In this document: piece by piece, positions 54,405 through 62,426 of the stretch
How positions within the stretch are numbered: position 1 is the stretch's first letter
Layout: each line of letters opens with the position of its first letter
Assembly (NCBI RefSeq): GCF_900411375.1
Contig: NZ_LS422981.1
Location: forward strand, 79,015-143,014
Source of the DNA: Lentilactobacillus raoultii
GTDB taxonomy: Bacteria; Bacillota; Bacilli; Lactobacillales; Lactobacillaceae
Length of the DNA: 64,000 nucleotides
Direction: 5' to 3'
Notes under the pieces: model-generated
Database searches by the model: none
What the model was told of the DNA's origin: nothing
The model's input: only the letters and a program-made list of their open reading frames with translations
Program-made: the position numbers and the translations under genes

Positions 54405-55622
54405 ATGCCAATCAAAACTGACCAATTGGAAGACCGTCTCGCGACAATTAATCACTTTTCAAACCACGAAATTGGTCAAAACCGGTTGGTATACTCGTCA
54501 ACTTGGATTAAGGGGCAAAATCAACTGATTGATTGGGGGCTGGCAAGCGGGATGACTGTAACCGTTGACGCCTATGGAACGGTTTATTTAGATGTCATTG
54601 GCTCGACAGTTCCTCAAGACGTGATTGCCACCGGCTCACACATGGATACGGTAGTTCATGGTGGCCCCTATGATGGACTATACGGCGTTATTGGCGGCCT
54701 TCAGGCTATTCAAAACCTGGTGAGTCGATTTGGCCAACCTAAAAAAACGCTGCGATTAATTTCGTTTAGTGAAGAGGAGGGCAGTCGATTCCCGGCCACT
54801 TTTTCCGGTTCCAAACACTATACCGGCTTTGAAGATGTTACCGGCATTCAAGATCAAGCCGGTAACGACTTTGATGCCGTCCGAAAAGTGGCAATTGCTA
54901 AATTAAATCGAAACGGCGTTACTGCTGGTCGACCGACATTACCAGAAAGCTTTACCGAATTGCACATTGAACAAGGGCCTCAGTTAAGTGAAGCCGCTTG
55001 TCAGATCGGACTGGTAACCGCCATTGTTGGCCAACGTCGCTTCACGGTGACTGTTAATGGGATTGCTAATCACGCTGGGACAACCCCAATGAGTGATCGC
55101 CATGATGCCCTTCAAATCGCTGTGACGCTTATTAACCAACTGCGTACTGAAGCACTCGCACTCAGTAAGAAGCTCACCTTCACAGTTGGTGAACTCCACG
55201 TATGGCCAAATACCTCGAATGTGATTCCCGGAAAGGTGACGTTTACCATTGATACCCGCCACGTTGACGAACGAATTCTCAATCGATTCGAGAACCGCTT
55301 AAAAACTGTGGCTGAGCAGGCTGCCATTTCACCGGTCAAAGTCGCCGTCAATCGATGGGTAGCCGACCAACCGGTTCAGCTTGATTCGACGATGCTAGCG
55401 CAAAATGAGCGGTTGGCCCAAAAATTGGGACTGGCTTACCAGAAATTAGCCTCGGGTGCCGGCCACGACAGTGAAATTATGAGCAGGGTTGCTAAAACAA
55501 CCATGATTTTTGTCCCAAGTATTAACGGCATTAGTCATGCCCCACAAGAAAAAACGGCCAGCCCCGATTTACACGCTGGAGTTCGCCTTCTTCAAGCAAG
55601 TTTGAAACAACAAGCTTATTGA
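54405..55622 (+). CDS. M20-family amidohydrolase (AllC/HyuC type) in the thiamine operon
   Basis: Protein of 405 residues. Metal-binding and catalytic motifs of the N-carbamoyl-amino-acid hydrolase / allantoate amidohydrolase group are intact: ATGSHMDTVVHGGPYDG, ISFSEEEGSRFP, TELHIEQGPQL, ASGAGHDSEIM and SINGISHAPQE. It starts 11 bases after thiG and is under the same riboswitch. By context it may act in thiamine salvage, like the formylaminopyrimidine deformylase YlmB of Bacillus, which is also an M20 enzyme; this is inference. ATG 54405 follows AGAAGGTGATTCA. Confidence 0.88.
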   Translation: MPIKTDQLEDRLATINHFSNHEIGQNRLVYSSTWIKGQNQLIDWGLASGMTVTVDAYGTVYLDVIGSTVPQDVIATGSHMDTVVHGGPYDGLYGVIGGLQAIQNLVSRFGQPKKTLRLISFSEEEGSRFPATFSGSKHYTGFEDVTGIQDQAGNDFDAVRKVAIAKLNRNGVTAGRPTLPESFTELHIEQGPQLSEAACQIGLVTAIVGQRRFTVTVNGIANHAGTTPMSDRHDALQIAVTLINQLRTEALALSKKLTFTVGELHVWPNTSNVIPGKVTFTIDTRHVDERILNRFENRLKTVAEQAAISPVKVAVNRWVADQPVQLDSTMLAQNERLAQKLGLAYQKLASGAGHDSEIMSRVAKTTMIFVPSINGISHAPQEKTASPDLHAGVRLLQASLKQQAY

Positions 55623-55692
55623 TTCAATACTGGCCTATCACTTCTAAACAGAATGTTCGAATCATTCAACCACACTTTTCTTTCTAAGATAA

Positions 55693-55769
55693 AAAAACCA
55701 AGTTCAACAGCCGAATCCGAATTAGCAATGATAAAACTAATTTGGTTTCTCAAGTTGAACTTGGTTTTT
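55693..55769. terminator. Long-loop bidirectional terminator
   Basis: AAAAACCAAGTTCAAC and GTTGAACTTGGTTTTT are a perfect 16-base inverted repeat around a 45-base loop, between the convergent M20 and signal peptidase genes. Confidence 0.7.
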
Positions 55770-55773
55770 CATT

Positions 55774-56370
55774 TTAATTGAGGCCGGTAAGTGCGGCTGA
55801 GGAATGATTGATTTTAGCGGCATTTTTATCAAATGGTGCAGTTTTAACAACTCCCAGAACTTTGTCTTTATCGACAAATCCCCAATAGCGGCTGTCGTTA
55901 GAAACTGACCGGTGATCACCTAAAACAAAATAATGGTTTCGAGGAACCTTGACCGCATTTTGGTCTTTAGCCCAGTGAGCCGATAAACTTCGCAGGTCCC
56001 AGTTACCGGTTCCCTGTCCTCGTTGATACTGATTTATATAGTTTTGATTAAGACGTTGACCATTAATATAGATCGTCCCATTGTTGCTGCTGACAGTGTC
56101 ACCCGGAAGGCCAATCACGCGTTTAACATAATAATCGGTTTGAGAAGTCGCTTTTGGATCCTCTCCGTGAGCATTAAAAATAATCACGGAATTTCGATGG
56201 ATTGGCAATGTTTTAAAAACGCTCACCACTTCTGAATTTTGCAGATTAGGCTGCATTGATGTCCCCTTTATCAGGCTGGCGCTCACAAAATACTGGCGAA
56301 CGGCGATACCAATTAAGAGCCCGATTGCAATGGGCAACAGCCAACTCATGATAGTTTTTAATTTTTTCAA
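55774..56370 (-). CDS. lepB: Signal peptidase I
   Basis: Protein of about 198 residues. One N-terminal membrane segment (MSWLLPIAIGLLIGIAVRQYF), catalytic Ser in KGTSMQPNLQN, catalytic Lys in DYYVKRVIGLPGD and the conserved box VLGDHRSVSNDSRYWGFV. It removes signal peptides from exported proteins such as the lysozyme in this window. I prefer TTG 56370 because GGAGGG lies 5 bases upstream; GTG 56388 is the outer alternative. Confidence 0.93.
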   Translation of the reverse strand: MKKLKTIMSWLLPIAIGLLIGIAVRQYFVSASLIKGTSMQPNLQNSEVVSVFKTLPIHRNSVIIFNAHGEDPKATSQTDYYVKRVIGLPGDTVSSNNGTIYINGQRLNQNYINQYQRGQGTGNWDLRSLSAHWAKDQNAVKVPRNHYFVLGDHRSVSNDSRYWGFVDKDKVLGVVKTAPFDKNAAKINHSSAALTGLN

Positions 56371-56463
56371 ATAATCCCTCCATTGCACACCTTGATGATT
56401 GGTCTTATCATATCACGTTTTCCAACAGAACCTGCTTAAAAAACGTTAAAAATTATTGACAGT

Positions 56464-56510
56464 AAAAGAGGTTGAAAGGAAACTATCTTGTTTCCCGTCA
56501 GCCTCTTTTG
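56464..56510 (-). terminator. Terminator of small basic protein gene
   Basis: AAAAGAGGCTGACGGGAAAC and GTTTCCTTTCAACCTCTTTT on the minus strand, 5 bases after the stop codon. Confidence 0.75.
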
Positions 56511-56514
56511 CTTT

Positions 56515-56763
56515 TTATTCATAGTGTGTCCCACGAAGTCGATCTAAAGTCTCTTTCTTCAAGTAGTAAGGGGTTACGCCATCATCAACCGCTTTATCCA
56601 ATAACCTCTGTGCCTGCTTGCGAGCAACAATCGTCGGTACCTTGATTGAAAGAACTGATTTATTAATCACCATTTGATTAACGTCTAAATTAGTCTTGGT
56701 TTTATAACGAACGTCAGCATGTGTTTTCTTTTCTTTCTCACGACTGCGCTTTTCTTTAGCCAT
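56515..56763 (-). CDS. Small basic conserved-looking protein
   Basis: Protein of 82 residues, very rich in Lys and Arg in the first 25 residues (MAKEKRSREKEKKTHADVRY), then an alpha-helical part. No cysteines or membrane segments. Start ATG 56763 follows GAGGAGGGATCTCT. The charge suggests nucleic-acid or ribosome binding. Not recognised. Confidence 0.7.
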   Translation of the reverse strand: MAKEKRSREKEKKTHADVRYKTKTNLDVNQMVINKSVLSIKVPTIVARKQAQRLLDKAVDDGVTPYYLKKETLDRLRGTHYE

Positions 56764-56802
56764 AGAGATCCCTCCTCACTATTAGTTGAATAAACTCATC
56801 AA

Positions 56803-56920
56803 GTGGGTGAAAGCAAGCATTTAGTATCCCGAATATAAGGCGTCAATTAGTGAAAACCTGATTTGGGCTTGGCTAATTGAACCCTTATATGTAGGATATT
56901 GCTTGATTGAACCGTTCTAA
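56803..56920 (+). repeat. Structured repeat, copy D
   Basis: 118 bases on the plus strand starting GTGGGTGAAAGCAAGC and ending ACCGTTCTAA. Stems: CAAGC/GCTTG, AGTATCC/GGATATT (one G-U pair), ATATAAGG/CCTTATAT, CAATTAG/CTAATTG. Same joints as copies A and B. Confidence 0.75.
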
Positions 56921-56969
56921 TTAACTTAATCATAGCAAATTGCAGGAGAAAAGTATAATCAGATGACCA

Positions 56970-57088
56970 GTGGGTGAAAGCAAGCGTTTAATATCCGGAA
57001 TATAAGGCGTCAATTAGTAAAACCCTGGTTTTGGGTTTGGCTAATTGAACCCTTATATGTAGGATATTGCTTGATTGAACCGTCCTAA
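56970..57088 (+). repeat. Structured repeat, copy E
   Basis: 119 bases, nearly identical to copy D and in direct repeat with it after 49 bases. AATATCC/GGATATT is fully paired here, where copy D has one G-U pair. Confidence 0.75.
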
Positions 57089-57091
57089 CCA

Positions 57092-57119
57092 GTGGGTGAA
57101 AACAAGCGCTTAATATCCT
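57092..57119 (+). repeat. Structured repeat, truncated copy F
   Basis: The first 28 bases of the repeat (GTGGGTGAAAACAAGCGCTT...). It runs into the stop codon of the gene at 57118 on the other strand. Confidence 0.6.
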
Positions 57120-57462
57120 AGTCTCTTACTGGTACCTTATCAAACTTTTCTCGATACCAGTCTTCCCAAGTACCGGAAACCAGACTGCCGTCTTCACGAT
57201 ACTCCGGATTAATGACCGAGATGATGTGTTTGAGGTCACCGCCGCATTCCCGATAAAGTTCGTTGCGAAGTTCATCAGGAGTAAACGATCGATTTTCAAA
57301 AATGAAGTGATTAATGTCCGCTAAATAATAATCAATTCGATACATTGAAAGGATTTCCAAATTATTTTTTCTCAAACGCGGTAAATAAAAATCAATAAAG
57401 TCTTTAATTGCCATCTCGGTTGCTGTCTCATTTAATTTATCGATAGTAACTGTTTCTGCCAC
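57118..57462 (-). CDS. Hypothetical protein
   Basis: Protein of 114 residues (VAETVTIDKLNETATEMAIK), mostly alpha-helical and acidic, ending KVPVRD. The start GTG 57462 has AGGAGGTGTAATC directly upstream; the longer frame to 57495 is not supported. A truncated structured repeat abuts its stop codon, so its last residues may have been altered by the repeat. Not recognised. Confidence 0.68.
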   Translation of the reverse strand: MAETVTIDKLNETATEMAIKDFIDFYLPRLRKNNLEILSMYRIDYYLADINHFIFENRSFTPDELRNELYRECGGDLKHIISVINPEYREDGSLVSGTWEDWYREKFDKVPVRD

Positions 57463-57561
57463 GATTACACCTCCTCTTATTCCATTATGCCACATTTAGG
57501 ACTCCAATGAACAGCCAAAGTAGTATGATAAGGGTGAAAGAATTCAAAGGACGGGATCGAT

Positions 57562-59076
57562 ATGGCAAATAGAAAAGTTTACACAGATTATTTCTTTGAT
57601 GAGCCAGCGTTTAACACGCATGATGGTGGCTATGTGCCGCTTGAAACGCCGACAACGCCACAGGAAAAATTGAGAATTCCAGCTTTATTACAACCCGATC
57701 AGGAAACGCCTACTGATATGACGTACACGGTAACCGCTCAAGCTGGTGAAACCCAGTTGCTGCCCGGCCCTAAGACCAAGACTTGGGGTTATAACACCAG
57801 TATTCTAGGCAAAACAATTGTCTTTAAAGACGGCAAGAATATCCATGTTACACTGAAAAATCAATTACCTGAAGTAACTACCTTTCATTGGCATGGCTTG
57901 AACGTATCGGGGCCCATTGTAGATGGCGGCTGTCATGCACCAATTTATCCGGGTGAAAGCCATCAAATCGATTTTAAATGTGATCAGGTTGCTGCAACAC
58001 TCTGGCTGCACGCTCATCCATGCCCGGAAACGGCAGAACAAGTTTGGCGTGGATTGGCTGCCATGGTCATTGTTCAGGATAAAACCGAGAGCCAATTACC
58101 GTTCCCGAGAAATTACGGCGTCGATGATATCCCATTGGTTCTCCAAGATCGGCGGTTCCATCAAAACAATCAATTGGATTACATGGCAGATTACGATCCC
58201 GATGGTGTTCAGGGGCCAACGCCAATGATTAACGGCACGATCAATCCCTATTTTGATGTAACTACCCAAAGATTGCGGCTGCGGATCTTAGACGGTGCCA
58301 ACCGACGCGAATGGCGGCTGCATTTTAGTGATAATTTAAAGTTTACTCAAATTGCCTCTGATGGTGGTATTTTACCGGAACCGGTTGATTTCACCCACCT
58401 CATGTTAACCTGCGCTGAGCGAGCCGAGATACTGGTTGATTTCAGCCAATATCAACCAGGCGATGAAGTCACACTTTATTCAGATGATGTGCCACTCGTC
58501 CATTTCAGAATTCATCAATTTGCCAAAGATGATACTAAATTACCAGATCACTTGGTTGAAATCCCTGATCCACCCGTTACACCAAATACTAAAGTGCATC
58601 AAGTCGTCATGTCCGGCATGGATGAACAAGTTGAAATCAACGGCACAAAGTTTGATATGCAACGAATTGATGACAAACAAAAAATTGGTAACGTTGAGTA
58701 CTGGGACATCTCTAATACTAATGATAAAAGCACTGGGATGATTCATCCTTACCACATGCATGCGACACAATTTAGAATTGTTTCCAGAAATGGTCACGCA
58801 CCATATCCTAACGAACGAGGACTAAAAGATACAGTCGGTGTTAATCCTGGTGAAACAGTTCGCTTGAAAGTCGGCTTTAATAAGCTGGGTGTCTTTATGA
58901 ATCATTGCCATATTCTTGAGCACGAAGACGGCGGTATGATGGCCCAATTTGAAGTTTATGATCCAGATCACCCTAAAACCTATCATTTGATGGACATGGA
59001 TACGTTAATGACCGCCTTTGCTAAAGAGCGTGGTGTTAAAAAAGAAGATTTAAATATTCCGGGAATGCACATGTAG
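57562..59076 (+). CDS. Multicopper oxidase (laccase-like)
   Basis: Protein of 504 residues with three cupredoxin domains. Copper ligands are visible in TTFHWHGLNV, TLWLHAHPCPETAEQ, MIHPYHMHATQF and the HCH motif MNHCHILEHEDGGMMAQF (type 1 Cys, His and axial Met). No signal peptide or Tat motif is present, so the enzyme looks cytoplasmic. Relatives in lactobacilli and pediococci oxidise phenols and biogenic amines; substrate here is not known. Start ATG 57562 is behind AAAGGACGGGATCGAT. Confidence 0.93.
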   Translation: MANRKVYTDYFFDEPAFNTHDGGYVPLETPTTPQEKLRIPALLQPDQETPTDMTYTVTAQAGETQLLPGPKTKTWGYNTSILGKTIVFKDGKNIHVTLKNQLPEVTTFHWHGLNVSGPIVDGGCHAPIYPGESHQIDFKCDQVAATLWLHAHPCPETAEQVWRGLAAMVIVQDKTESQLPFPRNYGVDDIPLVLQDRRFHQNNQLDYMADYDPDGVQGPTPMINGTINPYFDVTTQRLRLRILDGANRREWRLHFSDNLKFTQIASDGGILPEPVDFTHLMLTCAERAEILVDFSQYQPGDEVTLYSDDVPLVHFRIHQFAKDDTKLPDHLVEIPDPPVTPNTKVHQVVMSGMDEQVEINGTKFDMQRIDDKQKIGNVEYWDISNTNDKSTGMIHPYHMHATQFRIVSRNGHAPYPNERGLKDTVGVNPGETVRLKVGFNKLGVFMNHCHILEHEDGGMMAQFEVYDPDHPKTYHLMDMDTLMTAFAKERGVKKEDLNIPGMHM

Positions 59077-59239
59077 ACTTGCAAATTTTGGAATTTAACC
59101 CTATCATAGCTGAAAACAGTTGGCATCCTACTGATTGGCGATATATCTGTTTTCAATATTTATTGAAATTCGAGTGAACTTTATTGTTGCATTCGAGTCA
59201 GGCCTATGATAGGATACTAATTGGAATGAAAGTTGAATA
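59077..59239. other. Region between multicopper oxidase and M-box
   Basis: It holds a weak hairpin TGAAAACAG/CTGTTTTCA with a 27-base loop, possibly the oxidase terminator, then a promoter-like TTGCAT, 17 bases, TAGGAT ahead of the M-box. Confidence 0.4.
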
Positions 59240-59440
59240 GAAGCTGTTAGGTGAGGCTCCTATGTGAAAAATGCTACTGCTCAGAAACGTCGAAAAACGC
59301 CAATGAGTCAGCTGTTCTAGTCAAAGTAAGGCTTGGACTAACGTAGCTGTTATTGAATAACTACATCACATAGTGCTAAAGCTCAACGACTGGCAAAAGA
59401 TATTTTGATGTGTCCAGTCGTTAGCGGCTGGACACATTTT
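59240..59440 (+). promoter_or_regulatory. M-box (ykoK-type) Mg2+ riboswitch with terminator
   Basis: GTTAGGTGAGGCTCCTATGT, GCTACTGCTCAGAAACGTCG and AACGCCAATGAGTCAGC are the conserved M-box core. A terminator GTGTCCAG/CTGGACAC with TTTT follows at 59409-59440. M-boxes switch off Mg2+ transporter genes when Mg2+ is sufficient. Only a 31-codon ORF follows. Confidence 0.92.
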
Positions 59441-59471
59441 CATTCTAAAAAACTTTTAAGAGGTGAGATTT

Positions 59472-59567
59472 ATGACAGCTGAATTTATAGATCCTGGAGC
59501 GACGAAGCATCAGTCTACCATGGGAAGACCGGTTGTGATAATATCCCTCTCGCAGATCAGATTCTAA
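59472..59567 (+). pseudogene. Truncated ORF behind the M-box
   Basis: ATG 59472 has AGAGGTGAGATTT upstream and encodes MTAEFIDPGATKHQSTMGRP and 11 more residues before a stop. The signals are those of a real gene, but the frame is only 31 codons and no transporter follows. It is probably the remnant of the original riboswitch target after a deletion. The original family cannot be told from so few residues. Confidence 0.4.
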
Positions 59568-59826
59568 GGAATCTTAACGAGAAATTGTGACGATCGATTT
59601 TCCCACAGAAAGAATGATTTGACTATCTAAACGTATTATTTCTTGATTCTAGGGCTTTAATGCCTCATGCATCACAAGAAAATTCCCGTTTTCGTTTGTT
59701 TGGATATGTCAACACTTTTGGGAATTCGATTAATACAATTTCTCGGTGGTTTTGGACATTTAGGTACTGACGTACTTGTGCCCAATCGGTTATCTGCGGC
59801 CGAAAAACGCCTCACCTTTTAGGAAA

Positions 59827-59895
59827 CTAATTGGGGAGAATGCGATTAATCGTGACAAATTGCCAACACATAAATACGGTAATAATCGTAATCAT
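59827..59895 (-). CDS. Possible type I toxin-like hydrophobic micropeptide
   Basis: 22 codons: MITIITVFMCWQFVTINRIL and two more residues. A near-perfect ribosome binding site GGAGGTGATTTCCTC precedes ATG 59895. A short hydrophobic peptide behind a very strong site is typical of type I toxins and holin-like toxins, but the length is at the lower limit and no antitoxin RNA is proven. Confidence 0.3.
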   Translation of the reverse strand: MITIITVFMCWQFVTINRILPN

Positions 59896-59972
59896 GAGGA
59901 AATCACCTCCAAGAATCCGGCGGAAGCTAATTCTTGAAAGATGACTGCGATCTTACTGGATAATAAAATTAT

Positions 59973-60006
59973 AAAACCACCAACGTAAAGTCGTTGGTGG
60001 TTTTTT
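59973..60006 (+). terminator. Terminator
   Basis: AAAACCACCAACG and CGTTGGTGGTTTTTT hairpin with a plus-strand T run; it separates the M-box region from the YhgE gene. Confidence 0.7.
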
Positions 60007-60187
60007 AGTCTAATTTTCAAATTATTGGTAATCGTTGTTGTTATCGATTTAGGCGTCATCCAAATAGACACTTTCTCTTATTTTGCATATTGTTTCACAG
60101 CCAAAAACGGGTAATCTTTCTAAGTGAACACGATGTTTAATAACTAATGAATATCACATCGTTAACTTTGAAATGGAGATGGCTGAA

Positions 60188-61714
60188 TTGATTAAATCAG
60201 AATGGCGTTACTTAACAAGTCGAAAAATGATGATGGTGGTTCTAATCGCAATTGCTCTAATTCCAGCAATTTACTGCTACCTGTATCTTTCGTCAATGTG
60301 GAACACTTACGGCAAGATGGATCAACTACCCGTAGGAATTGTAAATAATGATCAGGGGAGTGCTGAGCGTGGCCACCAATTATCAATTGGTAAAGCATTG
60401 GTAAAACAACTTCAAAAATCTAATTCTTTAGACTACCATGTGGTCTCAAAATCATTGGCCAACCGTAAACTGAAAACTGGTAAATATTTTATGATTTTGA
60501 CAATCCCAAAAAGTTTTTCAGCTAAGGCAACAACATTATTAAGTGCTTCCCCGCAGCAACCAAAATTATATTTCGAAATTAACTCAGGCCAAAACTTTAT
60601 CGTTTCGAAGATGACTAAGGGTGCCATCACAGCAATCAATCAAAAAGTTGCCACTCAAATCACCACTTTATACACTAAAGCTATTTTAAATACGTTAAAA
60701 AATGTTACGATTGGCATGTCAACGGCAGCTGTCAGCAGTCAAAGAATCACCAAAGGCAGCCAACAACTTCAAGGGGAATTAATAGCTTCTCAAAAAAGGA
60801 ACGTCACATTGTTAGATGGCCTTAAAATGCTTCAAAAAAGTCAAATGGCGTCAAAATCAAGTATCAAAAATAGTCGTTCAAATCAAATGTCCGTCAATCA
60901 ACTAGCAGCTTTAACATTTGGTATGGGAAAAACAATTCTCGGCAATAAATCTCTGATTGCCGGCAGTAAGAAAATAACTTCCGGAAACCAACTACTTGCT
61001 CGAAAATTAGCAGTAGCTGCCAAAGAATTAACCAATCTCTCCACAACTTCAAAAAGTGCCGGGTTAATTGCTAACCCAGTTAAAGAAACCTCAAGTGATG
61101 TCGCAAAAGTTCCAAATAACGGTACTGGTATGGCACCGTTTGCCATTGCGATTGGCTTGTACGTTGGAGCCATCGCTTTGGGGACCATGTACGATGGCTA
61201 TTTGCCACGCAGAAAGCCAAAGTTAGCCTTTAATTGGTGGTTCAGCAAATTCTCCGTGGTTGGAACTGTCTCCCTTGTTCAGACGCTGTTTTTATCGACT
61301 ACCCTCGCTTATGGAAATCATCTACACACTTTTTCCGAAGGTTGGCTCTTCATACTCATTCTGATTGGGTCACTTCTTTTTTCTTCACTCATCTTCTTTT
61401 TAAGAATCTGGCTGGGCGGCTTTGGGACATGGTTGGTATCAATTATTTTAGTTCTGCAATTAGCATCGTCTGGTGGGCTTTATCCAACCCAATTGCTGAG
61501 CTCACTTTCAAGCAATTTAAATCCTTGGTTGCCCATGACGTATTTGATTGATTCGCTGCGAGCAACCATTTCAACAGATTTACCGATTCAGGTAGATATT
61601 TGGATCATGCTTGGGCTGGTTTTAGCCCTAAACGCTTTAATTTGGGTCAAATTCAAGTTGGATTTAAACAAACCATTACTAATTGATAAGCAGCCAAAGT
61701 TGGCCAGAAGTTAA
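60188..61714 (+). CDS. YhgE/Pip-type ABC-2 membrane protein
   Basis: Protein of about 508 residues. One N-terminal membrane segment (MMMVVLIAIALIPAIYCYLY), an extracytoplasmic region with VGIVNNDQGSAERGHQ (the Pip N-terminal motif) and coiled-coil parts, then five to six C-terminal membrane segments. Typical YhgE/Pip proteins are longer (700-900), so this is a short version. Relatives export substrates or serve as phage receptors in lactococci. I prefer TTG 60188 after TGGAGATGGCTGAA; ATG 60173 is the outer alternative. Next gene overlaps, a TetR regulator. Confidence 0.82.
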   Translation: MIKSEWRYLTSRKMMMVVLIAIALIPAIYCYLYLSSMWNTYGKMDQLPVGIVNNDQGSAERGHQLSIGKALVKQLQKSNSLDYHVVSKSLANRKLKTGKYFMILTIPKSFSAKATTLLSASPQQPKLYFEINSGQNFIVSKMTKGAITAINQKVATQITTLYTKAILNTLKNVTIGMSTAAVSSQRITKGSQQLQGELIASQKRNVTLLDGLKMLQKSQMASKSSIKNSRSNQMSVNQLAALTFGMGKTILGNKSLIAGSKKITSGNQLLARKLAVAAKELTNLSTTSKSAGLIANPVKETSSDVAKVPNNGTGMAPFAIAIGLYVGAIALGTMYDGYLPRRKPKLAFNWWFSKFSVVGTVSLVQTLFLSTTLAYGNHLHTFSEGWLFILILIGSLLFSSLIFFLRIWLGGFGTWLVSIILVLQLASSGGLYPTQLLSSLSSNLNPWLPMTYLIDSLRATISTDLPIQVDIWIMLGLVLALNALIWVKFKLDLNKPLLIDKQPKLARS

Positions 61715-61728
61715 TGAGGAGGTACGTT

Positions 61729-62331
61729 GTGATAAAAGATAAAAGGCTTGGTCAAACTAAGCACAAAATTCAAGTTGCGTTTATTAAGTTAGCTAAAAAA
61801 AGTGGTTTTGACCACCTAACAATTAGCGGCATTATTAAAACTGCCAAAATTTCCAGAGGCACGTTTTACCTGCATTATGATGATAAGTATGATTTGTTAG
61901 CAAGTTATGAAAACCAAACATTGCAGGATATTGAAGCCCTTTTTAATCAATTTGACAAACCAACGTTATCGCTAACAACTACATCAAAACTTGAACCAAA
62001 TAATGCTTTCTATCAATTATTTAAATACCTGTATACTCATCGGTCGCTAATTAACGTACTACTTACTCGCACTGATCAGCGATTCATTACCCAAATGAAA
62101 GCTTTAATTAAGCAGGAAGTTGGTTTATCCAAGCCTCACTCAGTGCCACTTTCAACTAAGTGCCAAATCCCGTTTGATTTTGCAGAAGAAATTATTTTGC
62201 AAAATATTGTGTCCCTGATTAATTATTGGATTGGCAAGGAAAGACCCGAACCACCAAGTCAAATCTATCAAATCTTTATTGCAACTCGATTAGTTTCAAT
62301 TGCAGATCTAACAGCGAATTTAAATCTCTGA
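61729..62331 (+). CDS. TetR-family transcriptional regulator
   Basis: Protein of 200 residues with an N-terminal helix-turn-helix (LTISGIIKTAKISRGTFYLHYDDKYDLL) and a variable C-terminal ligand domain of the TetR_C_33-like kind. It probably controls the YhgE gene it is co-transcribed with. GTG 61729 follows GAGGAGGTACGTT; the outer ATG 61714 overlaps the YhgE stop codon. Confidence 0.88.
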   Translation: MIKDKRLGQTKHKIQVAFIKLAKKSGFDHLTISGIIKTAKISRGTFYLHYDDKYDLLASYENQTLQDIEALFNQFDKPTLSLTTTSKLEPNNAFYQLFKYLYTHRSLINVLLTRTDQRFITQMKALIKQEVGLSKPHSVPLSTKCQIPFDFAEEIILQNIVSLINYWIGKERPEPPSQIYQIFIATRLVSIADLTANLNL

Positions 62332-62349
62332 TTATCCACTAATTAATCA

Positions 62350-62400
62350 AAAATGACGCCACTAAATCGTTACTTCAATGCGATTTAATGGCGTCATTTT
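62350..62400. terminator. Strong bidirectional terminator
   Basis: A 20-base arm AAAATGACGCCA...AATCG pairs with CGATTT...TGGCGTCATTTT; it separates convergent genes. Confidence 0.85.
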
Positions 62401-62426
62401 CATTTCGAATTCAATTTTAGATAATA

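Larger units (their letters stand above)
59568..60172. other. Gene-poor region after the M-box
   Basis: About 600 bases with no large ORF. It contains a minus-strand 22-codon toxin-like ORF (59827-59895), the hairpin-forming stretch GGTACTGACGTACTTG near 59763, and a terminator at 59973-60006. It looks like a deletion scar or a type I toxin-antitoxin locus. Confidence 0.4.

Noticed and set aside
56803..57119. CRISPR array
   Set aside because: Only two to three units of about 120 nt that fold into long hairpins, no short direct repeats with unique spacers and no cas genes.
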